From Cellvibrionaceae bacterium 1162T.S.0a.05 (GTDB lineage Bacteria; Pseudomonadota; Gammaproteobacteria; Pseudomonadales; Cellvibrionaceae), in the NCBI GenBank assembly GCA_000964245.1, contig LANB01000001.1, positions 2,508,392-2,572,391 on the forward strand: a stretch of 64,000 bases of DNA, read 5' to 3'. Below are positions 58,291-64,000 of the stretch, piece after piece (position 1 is the first letter of the stretch; the number at the start of each line of letters is the position of its first letter). The notes under the pieces are model-generated. The model did not search any database and was not told where the DNA came from. It was given only the letters and a program-made list of their open reading frames with translations. The translations under genes were made by a program, and so were the position numbers.

Positions 58291-59091
58291 ATGGAGCATT
58301 CGCCGGCAGCACAAAAAATTTTGGGAATCAGTGCAACTATTTGGTTTATCACCGCCGCCACAGGACAGCTGATTTTTGTTTATTACCTGGCGATGCTTTA
58401 TGGTTGGGGAACGCTAACAGGCAACTGGCAGGTGTGGAATACCGTCATGCCCAAAGGGTATATAGACGGAGATTCACTCGGAAATTTCGCAGTGAGTTTT
58501 CATGTGCTGGTTGCCATACTTATCATGACTGCGGGCATCGTGCAGTTAATTCCGCACATCCGTCAGCGCTGCCCGCACTTTCACCGATGGACTGGGCGTT
58601 TTTATATTTCAGCCGCAATACTCACCAGCATTGCCGGCCTCTATCTCATCTGGATTCGCGGTGGCACCGCGGGTGATTTTACTCAACATTTAGGTCTTAG
58701 CGGCGATGCTTTACTGATCATTGTATTTGCAATATTAACTTTATATTTCGCGATCAATAGAAAGCTGCTCGAACACCGCCGTTGGGCTTTACGACTATTT
58801 ATGGTTGTCAATGCTGTCTGGTTTTTCAGAATTGGATTAATGCTTTGGTTCACTGTTCATCAAGCACCGGTAGGAATCGACACCGAAACCTTTACAGGGC
58901 CTTTCCTGAGTTTTCTCAGCTTTGCTGATTACTTAATCCCGCTCGCTTTCCTTGAGCTTTACTTGCGCGCTCAGGAAAGTCGAAGTGCAATTTTTCAATA
59001 CCTCACGGCGATTGTAATTTTTATCGCAACTCTGGCTACGGTTGTAGGAATTTTTGCAGCCTATATGGCACTGTGGGGGCCAAGGATCTAA
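58291..59091 (+). CDS. DUF2306-family membrane protein
   Basis: A 266-residue integral membrane protein with about eight hydrophobic helices (for example VLVAILIMTAGIVQLIP, ALLIIVFAILTLYFA and VIFIATLATVVGIFAAY). A conserved FHRWTGRFY and HRRWALRLF pair is the DUF2306 signature, with histidines that might bind haem. The start follows AAGGAGAGG. It lies 225 bases after the pectin methylesterase gene and is convergent with kduD. Function is unknown; a role in pectin use is not implied by anything except position. Confidence 0.75.
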   Translation: MEHSPAAQKILGISATIWFITAATGQLIFVYYLAMLYGWGTLTGNWQVWNTVMPKGYIDGDSLGNFAVSFHVLVAILIMTAGIVQLIPHIRQRCPHFHRWTGRFYISAAILTSIAGLYLIWIRGGTAGDFTQHLGLSGDALLIIVFAILTLYFAINRKLLEHRRWALRLFMVVNAVWFFRIGLMLWFTVHQAPVGIDTETFTGPFLSFLSFADYLIPLAFLELYLRAQESRSAIFQYLTAIVIFIATLATVVGIFAAYMALWGPRI

Positions 59092-59101
59092 AAGCGCTAA
59101 A

Positions 59102-59896
59102 TCAGTTCTCGTTTGCGGGCTTCCCGATTGTCGCCAATATTCCGCCATCAACATAAACAACCTGCCCGGTAACAAAATCACTCGCTTTGGAAGCCAAAAA
59201 AATCGTCGCCCCCTGCAAATCATCGGGGTCACCCCACTTGCCCGCAGGCGTGCGACTGATAATAAACTCATTCATGGGATGACCCTCCACCCGAATAGGC
59301 GCCGTTTGACTCGTAGCAAAATACCCTGGGCCGATACCATTCACTTGTACATTAAATTTGGCCCACTCCGTCGCCATATTGCGCGTAAGCATTTTTAAGC
59401 CACCCTTGGCTGCGGCATAAGCCCCGACAGAATTTCGACCGAGCTCACTCATCATTGAGCAAATATTGATAACCTTGCCGCCACCGCGCTGTACCATGCG
59501 ATTGACGACAGCCTTGCTCATACAAAAAACCCCCGTCAAATCTGTCTTGATCACTTGCTCCCAATCTTCCATAGGCATTTCCAATAAAGGAATACGCTTA
59601 ATAATACCGGCGTTATTCACCAGAATATCGATAGGGCCAACGTCCTTTTCTATTTTTTCAACGGCCGCTTCAACTTCCCGTGCATCAGTCACATTAAATT
59701 GATAGCCATGGGCCTGGTAACCAAGCTTTTCATATTCAGCCAGGGCAGCATTAATTTTTTCCATACTACTATGACCGTTGATAACCAAAGTCGCGCCAGC
59801 ACTTGCAAGACCACTTGCCATCGCCATTCCCAAGCCGTGTGTCGCGCCGGTTACCAAGGCAACCTTTCCGCTTAAATCAAAAAGAGGGTGAGTCAT
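59102..59896 (-). CDS. kduD: 2-dehydro-3-deoxy-D-gluconate 5-dehydrogenase
   Basis: A 264-residue short-chain dehydrogenase. It reduces 2,5-diketo-3-deoxygluconate to 2-keto-3-deoxygluconate in the breakdown of unsaturated pectin fragments. The cofactor motif is TGATHGLGMAMA, with NNAG and the catalytic YAAAKGG, and the product-specific GPGYFATSQT loop. It lies 10 bases after kduI, so both are translated from one mRNA, as in Dickeya. The start follows AAAGG. Confidence 0.94.
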   Translation of the reverse strand: MTHPLFDLSGKVALVTGATHGLGMAMASGLASAGATLVINGHSSMEKINAALAEYEKLGYQAHGYQFNVTDAREVEAAVEKIEKDVGPIDILVNNAGIIKRIPLLEMPMEDWEQVIKTDLTGVFCMSKAVVNRMVQRGGGKVINICSMMSELGRNSVGAYAAAKGGLKMLTRNMATEWAKFNVQVNGIGPGYFATSQTAPIRVEGHPMNEFIISRTPAGKWGDPDDLQGATIFLASKASDFVTGQVVYVDGGILATIGKPANEN

Positions 59897-59906
59897 CGCT
59901 TTGCCT

Positions 59907-60752
59907 TTACTTCAATTCGTGTGGTTGGTGAAAATCCATATCGCCGTAATCGAGATTTTCGCCGGCCATACCCCAAATAAAAATATAATTCGATGTCCCG
60001 CAACCGCTATGCATGGACCAGGGCGGTGAAACAACTGCCTGTTCATTGTGTACCCAAAGGTGACGGGTTTCCTCCGCAGGGCCCATAAAATGGCAAACAG
60101 CCTGGTCTTCGGGGAGATTAAAATAAAAATACGCTTCCATACGGCGCGAATGCGTGTGCGCTGGCATGGTGTTCCAAACGCTGCCTGGTTTGAGTTCTGT
60201 CATTCCCATTTGTAACTGGCAGGTCTCAATTACCGTATTCACTAATAATTTTCGAATAGTGCGTTCGTTGCAATTTTCACTCGATCCCATTTCCATAACG
60301 TCGGCATCATTTTGGCCCACTTTTTTGGTGGGGTAGGCGTGATGCGCGGGCGCTGAGTTAATATAAAATTTCGCGGGTTTCTTGCTGTCATTGCTTTTAA
60401 AAATGACCTCTTTGTTGCCTGCGCCGATATAAATGGCCTCCTTGGTATCAAGGTGGTAGCTTTCACCGTCTACAAGCACTTCTCCCGCACCACCAATATT
60501 GATGGCACCCAGTTCACGTCTGTCGAGAAAGTTGGGCATGCGCAACATATCCAGTGTTTCCAGCTTTAATGCCTGATTAACCGGCATGGCGCCACCCACG
60601 ATGATTCGTTCGTAATGTGTATAGGTGAGTTGAATGTGATCCGGGCTGAAAATCTTTTCAACAAGAAAGTGCTCACGTAATTTATCGGTGGTGTAATGTT
60701 TATAATCGTCGAGGTGAACCGCAAAGCGTTCATCGATTAATTCAGTTGTCAT
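59907..60752 (-). CDS. kduI: 5-dehydro-4-deoxy-D-glucuronate isomerase
   Basis: A 281-residue cupin-fold isomerase that converts 5-keto-4-deoxyuronate, formed from the unsaturated sugar left by lyases, to 2,5-diketo-3-deoxygluconate. The zinc site is visible in PAHTHSRRMEAYFYF and in PPWSMHSGCGTSNY. The usual length and the YTHYERIIVGGAMPV segment support the call. The start follows GAGGTTATT. It follows the GH105 gene after 67 bases and precedes kduD by 10, giving a GH105-kduI-kduD operon that takes one pectin fragment to KDG. Confidence 0.95.
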   Translation of the reverse strand: MTTELIDERFAVHLDDYKHYTTDKLREHFLVEKIFSPDHIQLTYTHYERIIVGGAMPVNQALKLETLDMLRMPNFLDRRELGAINIGGAGEVLVDGESYHLDTKEAIYIGAGNKEVIFKSNDSKKPAKFYINSAPAHHAYPTKKVGQNDADVMEMGSSENCNERTIRKLLVNTVIETCQLQMGMTELKPGSVWNTMPAHTHSRRMEAYFYFNLPEDQAVCHFMGPAEETRHLWVHNEQAVVSPPWSMHSGCGTSNYIFIWGMAGENLDYGDMDFHQPHELK

Positions 60753-60819
60753 AATAACCTCAGCGTATTCGCTAAATTTAATTTTAAATGGGCTTCCGGG
60801 TACCGTTTGAGCTTGTCTA

Positions 60820-63348
60820 TCAATTGGTCAGGTTGGAATCGCTCAAGCTGGACTCGCTCAACATGCGGTAAATTTCAATACCGGCCAGTATAAAGGGGAC
60901 GGTGGCTTTTGGGTCGTTGCTGACGATGCGCTCGCTTGTATAGTAATCATAACTGCCGTCACGCCCGTAACCCAGGCCTGCGACCAGGCAATTTTGGGTG
61001 TAGGAGATCTCGCCGTTCGCATGGACAAGCACAAAGTTATTTAATAAACCTTCGTAAGCGCGTTGCGCTTCCTGTTTGTAAGCGTCATCAAGGTAACCCT
61101 TGTTGACGGCTTTAGCTAAAAAATAGGTGAACATCGCCGACGCGCTGGCCTCGCGATAGTTGCCGACTTTTCCGGGCATATCAAGAATTTGCCACCAGGT
61201 GTGTGTGTCCTTGTCCTGGTGTTTGATGAGTGCGCTGGCAAGTTCCTGGGTCATTTCAATCAGTGGTTGCCGTAAAGATACCTTGTCCGATGGCAGGTAA
61301 TCCAGGGTATCGACTAAGGCCATGGCGAGCCAGCCAACACCGCGACCCCAAAAGTAGTGTGAGAGGCCACTTTTTTTGTCCGCCCAAATTTGTTCTTTCT
61401 TTTCATCCCAGGCGTGGTAGTACAAGCCCGTTTCCGGGTCGTGTAAATATTTACGAGTAATTTCAAACTCTTTAACAACCTCTTCGAGGCTTTCGCCATT
61501 TTCAAACATCAGCGAGTATTCGGCGAGGAAGGGCATGCCCATGTACACGCCATCCAACCATAACTGCCAGGGGTAGCGTTTTTTATGCCAAAAGGCGCCT
61601 TCGCTTGTTCGGGGGTGGCCGTGTAATTGTTTGCGCAAGGTTGTTGCGGCGACTTTAAATTTTTCCTGGGCATCGTCCTGGTACAGTCTTAACACAGCAC
61701 GGCCGGGCGCCACAGAATCAATATTGTAATTTTCGAGTTTATAGCGGAGCAGGGAGCCGTCGTTCTCAATGTAGGAGGCAGTCACCTTATGAATTAACTG
61801 GCGATGATTTTCATCGCCACTTTCTTTGGCAAGTTCGTGCATTGCCATGGGAAGCAGACCGACGATGTCATACTCGAATTTTGGCTTACGTTGACGAAAA
61901 TAATCCCAGCCGTCGTACGCGTAATCCAGGGCTTTACGTTTTAGCTCGCTATCAGCAAGTCGTATGCTCCAGGTGAGAGCAGATTCCGCAGTCACAGGGA
62001 AAGACAACGCGGCTTGCGTCGCTGCGGTAGTTAAATTCACGCGTGGTTGATAAGTTAGTTTTTTAGCTTCTTCGTTGAGCCAGTTTTCAAATTCCGCTTT
62101 TGTCGCCACGCCCTTGCCGCCATGTTCGCCTTGCCAGTAGGCAGCAAAATAATAATCGAGGACACCGGCTTCGCCACGCATTTGCACAGCCCAGGAACTT
62201 TCATCGTTCAAGACTTTGTCCAACTCACGTTTTTTGAAAAAAACCGCCATGCCAAGCATGTCGTCATTCAGGCTTTGCTTGCCCCAACTGGCAATGTAAG
62301 TCCAGTTGTCTCCAGCAATGTCGGTGGGGCCTTGTATGAAGTCGGTGTCGGGGTGTTTGACGACACCAATAGCAAAGTTCTCCGTGTGTCTTTCAGGTGT
62401 TACGATAGAGTGTGCGAGTCGACTGCCAGCTTGCATCGAGACTAGCGCTCGCAAATTCATTTCCCCATTGGCCGTGCTTTGCCAGCCGCTATAATCGATG
62501 CTTAAAGAAGAAAAAATAGGGCCATTTTCAATGATTGTTGCGCGATGGTTGGCAACCTCATTGATTAATTCGACTTTATCATCTTGCGCAACACCAAAGC
62601 CGCCGGCGCCGAGTGAAGAGCCAACTTTCAGTATGTCCATCCCCCAATCTTGCATATGGTGGTAGGACTCATAGCCGTCTTGACCGACGAGTTGCAATAC
62701 AGGGTCTGCAGTGTTTTTTCCGAAAATATCAAAGCCGTTACGCCAGTCCAGATAAATGCGGTAACCCACTTTATCGGATTCAATGCCCGGACCTTCGTAA
62801 CGTATCCAATTAGAGTGATCGGTATAATGCTCGGGTGGGCTCAGGCTGCTAACATTTTGAAATGTGCCTCCTATGTATTCCTGCTTGCCTTCAACTTTGG
62901 CATGAGCTTGCCATTCGCCACCTTTCTTGTGAGAAATTTCTGCCTGTGTTTGCTTTGGCCAGGTGTTTGCGGCGAGTTCGGAATTTTTATTGATTTCCAG
63001 TGAAATACTTTCGCCCGCTTTTAAATCAACAAGTACCAGTAGCCCGTCTTTTGTTTGGTCGCCATTCTGGTCGATATGTTGTTGCGGGAGTGCTTTGCCA
63101 TTAATAGTCGCGACGAGCTCGCTGTTAGTCGGCGCATCGATTTCAAGACCCAGGTCAAAATAGGAAAAATAAAGGGTTTCCTTGCGGTCGATCATCAATG
63201 GGTTGCTGATGGTTGCTGAGGCCAGAGGGTTGGTTTCCGGCTCAGCCAGAGGCTTGGTTTCGGTCGTTGTTTGATCGCTGGATTTATCACAAGCGCTGAG
63301 TGCTGCAAGGGTGGCGATGAGTGCGATAGAGTAAATATTTTTTTTCAT
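60820..63348 (-). CDS. DUF4861-GH105 fusion, unsaturated (rhamno)galacturonyl hydrolase lipoprotein
   Basis: An 842-residue lipoprotein (lipobox LSAC, Cys20). The N-terminal half (about 40-430) is a DUF4861 domain with beta-sandwich character, and the C-terminal half (about 445-835) a GH105 (alpha/alpha)6 barrel. The putative catalytic Asp lies in WLDGVYMGMPF; GRGVGWLAMALVD and SASAMFTYFLAKA are also typical. GH105 enzymes release the unsaturated uronate left by lyases. This gives the substrate of KduI, whose gene is next. The start follows AAGGGG. DUF4861 is also found next to GH105 in Bacteroidetes; what it does is unclear to me. Confidence 0.88.
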   Translation of the reverse strand: MKKNIYSIALIATLAALSACDKSSDQTTTETKPLAEPETNPLASATISNPLMIDRKETLYFSYFDLGLEIDAPTNSELVATINGKALPQQHIDQNGDQTKDGLLVLVDLKAGESISLEINKNSELAANTWPKQTQAEISHKKGGEWQAHAKVEGKQEYIGGTFQNVSSLSPPEHYTDHSNWIRYEGPGIESDKVGYRIYLDWRNGFDIFGKNTADPVLQLVGQDGYESYHHMQDWGMDILKVGSSLGAGGFGVAQDDKVELINEVANHRATIIENGPIFSSLSIDYSGWQSTANGEMNLRALVSMQAGSRLAHSIVTPERHTENFAIGVVKHPDTDFIQGPTDIAGDNWTYIASWGKQSLNDDMLGMAVFFKKRELDKVLNDESSWAVQMRGEAGVLDYYFAAYWQGEHGGKGVATKAEFENWLNEEAKKLTYQPRVNLTTAATQAALSFPVTAESALTWSIRLADSELKRKALDYAYDGWDYFRQRKPKFEYDIVGLLPMAMHELAKESGDENHRQLIHKVTASYIENDGSLLRYKLENYNIDSVAPGRAVLRLYQDDAQEKFKVAATTLRKQLHGHPRTSEGAFWHKKRYPWQLWLDGVYMGMPFLAEYSLMFENGESLEEVVKEFEITRKYLHDPETGLYYHAWDEKKEQIWADKKSGLSHYFWGRGVGWLAMALVDTLDYLPSDKVSLRQPLIEMTQELASALIKHQDKDTHTWWQILDMPGKVGNYREASASAMFTYFLAKAVNKGYLDDAYKQEAQRAYEGLLNNFVLVHANGEISYTQNCLVAGLGYGRDGSYDYYTSERIVSNDPKATVPFILAGIEIYRMLSESSLSDSNLTN

Positions 63349-63430
63349 TTTTTTCCCCTTCGTTTAACTCGACCCGACCCTAACATCCCGGGGGGGCTGG
63401 AGTTGATGATTGGAACAGGCTCTGATTATT

Positions 63431-63467
63431 TAGATGGTTTTAAACGGTTTAATTAGACGGTTTAAAT
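63431..63467. repeat. Direct repeats between GH28 and GH105 genes
   Basis: TAGATGGTTTTAAA, an internal ACGGTTTAA, and TAGACGGTTTAAAT lie in the 129-base gap upstream of the GH105 gene. Three GGTTTAA-like boxes spaced 10-13 bases might be an activator site (inference). Confidence 0.4.
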
Positions 63468-63477
63468 AGACAACGAT

Positions 63478-64000
63478 CTAAACAACAAAGTGCTTACCAT
63501 TAATTCTGACATTGTCGATGTTAAGTGTTTTCACATTTTCAATAATGCCCGCGTCTTCAGCATTTAAAAACGCACTATTGCGCAAGGTAAAACTTTCTAT
63601 GGGTGCGCGTTTGAATCCACGAATTTGGAAAACACGTTTGGCGTTTTCGCAATGCAGGTTTTCAATCACTACGTTGCGAACGAGTGGGTCGAACTGCCCG
63701 GCATCGCCTTCCTCATAATAAAAATTAATGACAATGGCATCGCGCACTTCGCCAATGCGCGTATTACGCACGTAAATATTTTCCAGTAAACCTCCGCGCA
63801 CGGAATTGGTTTTTATACGGATACCGCGCTCAAGATCGGGGCTGTTCATTACATTGTTTTCAGCAAAGACATTGCGCACCCCGCCGGAGATTTCACTGCC
63901 GACCACAACGCCACCATGGCCCGCCAACATTTGGTTGTTACGAATGATAATGTTCTCGGTCGGCACGTTGAGTCGGCGACCATCATTGTTGCGGCCGGAT
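63478..64000 (-). CDS. GH28 polygalacturonase, C-terminal part (cut by window edge)
   Basis: The frame is open through the window edge, so only about the last 174 residues are seen. They begin SGRNNDGRR, which in GH28 exo-polygalacturonases follows the catalytic Asp motif lying just beyond the edge. GHGGVVVGSEISGGVRN (with the catalytic-site histidine) and GIRIKTN (the R-I-K motif) are both intact, in a beta-helix pattern. The gene precedes the GH105 gene on the same strand with 129 bases between. It attacks de-esterified homogalacturonan, giving galacturonate. Secretion signal and start lie outside the window. Confidence 0.88.
   Translation of the reverse strand, partial: SGRNNDGRRLNVPTENIIIRNNQMLAGHGGVVVGSEISGGVRNVFAENNVMNSPDLERGIRIKTNSVRGGLLENIYVRNTRIGEVRDAIVINFYYEEGDAGQFDPLVRNVVIENLHCENAKRVFQIRGFKRAPIESFTLRNSAFLNAEDAGIIENVKTLNIDNVRINGKHFVV

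Overview
The window looks like a chromosomal segment of a polysaccharide-degrading gammaproteobacterium, most likely of the Cellvibrionaceae type (Cellvibrio, Saccharophagus, Teredinibacter and relatives). The reasons are gammaproteobacterial S12, S7 and EF-Tu sequences, two different EF-G proteins, a modular secreted GH10 xylanase, several lipobox-bearing polysaccharide-active enzymes with Pro/Glu/Gln linkers, and TonB-dependent receptors of the large Xanthomonas/Caulobacter type. This assignment is inferred from protein character and is not a database match.

Left part (1-7.2 kb): a decayed LysR regulator, a membrane Ser/Thr kinase with TPR repeats followed by an ECF sigma factor, a bactofilin, a double-cupin protein and a TraB/GumN-family protein. 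Next comes the str region (7.3-19.6 kb). It has a near-consensus promoter, then rpsL, rpsG and fusA. The usual fusA-tuf junction is interrupted by about 5.6 kb carrying a GNAT acetyltransferase, a PEP-CTERM protein, a second Ser/Thr kinase and an outer-membrane protein. A second, divergent EF-G then directly precedes tuf, and no S10 operon follows.

Middle part (19.7-39.2 kb): a hybrid sensor kinase with two different periplasmic binding domains, a peptidoglycan-active pair (M15-type peptidase and L,D-transpeptidase), a TraF_2-type outer-membrane protein with a lipoprotein, two hypothetical proteins, a GH10 xylanase with carbohydrate-binding modules, and an RND efflux adaptor-pump pair.

Right part (39.3-64 kb) is a pectin-utilisation locus. 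It encodes a rhamnogalacturonan acetylesterase, two TonB-dependent receptors, a lipoprotein with duplicated sugar-binding-like modules, a PL3 pectate lyase, a CE8 pectin methylesterase, a DUF4861-GH105 hydrolase and a GH28 polygalacturonase cut by the window edge. Cytoplasmic steps are KduI, KduD, UxaC, a UxuB-like oxidoreductase and KdgK. A class I fructose-1,6-bisphosphatase sits among them. Copies of a palindrome close to TTGGTAATACCAA lie upstream of five of the minus-strand genes, which suggests one GntR-type (UxuR/ExuR-like) regulon. Its regulator is not in the window, nor are UxuA, UxaA, UxaB or KDPG aldolase.

The most unusual non-coding structure is a family of four 115-bp palindromic elements. 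They occur as two inverted pairs (39.4-40.0 kb and 53.4-53.9 kb), share one asymmetric core, and have outer stems whose sequences differ while base pairing is kept. A 169-bp MITE with 18-bp perfect inverted ends and a CTAA target duplication is inserted between the first pair. No tRNA, rRNA or CRISPR array was seen.
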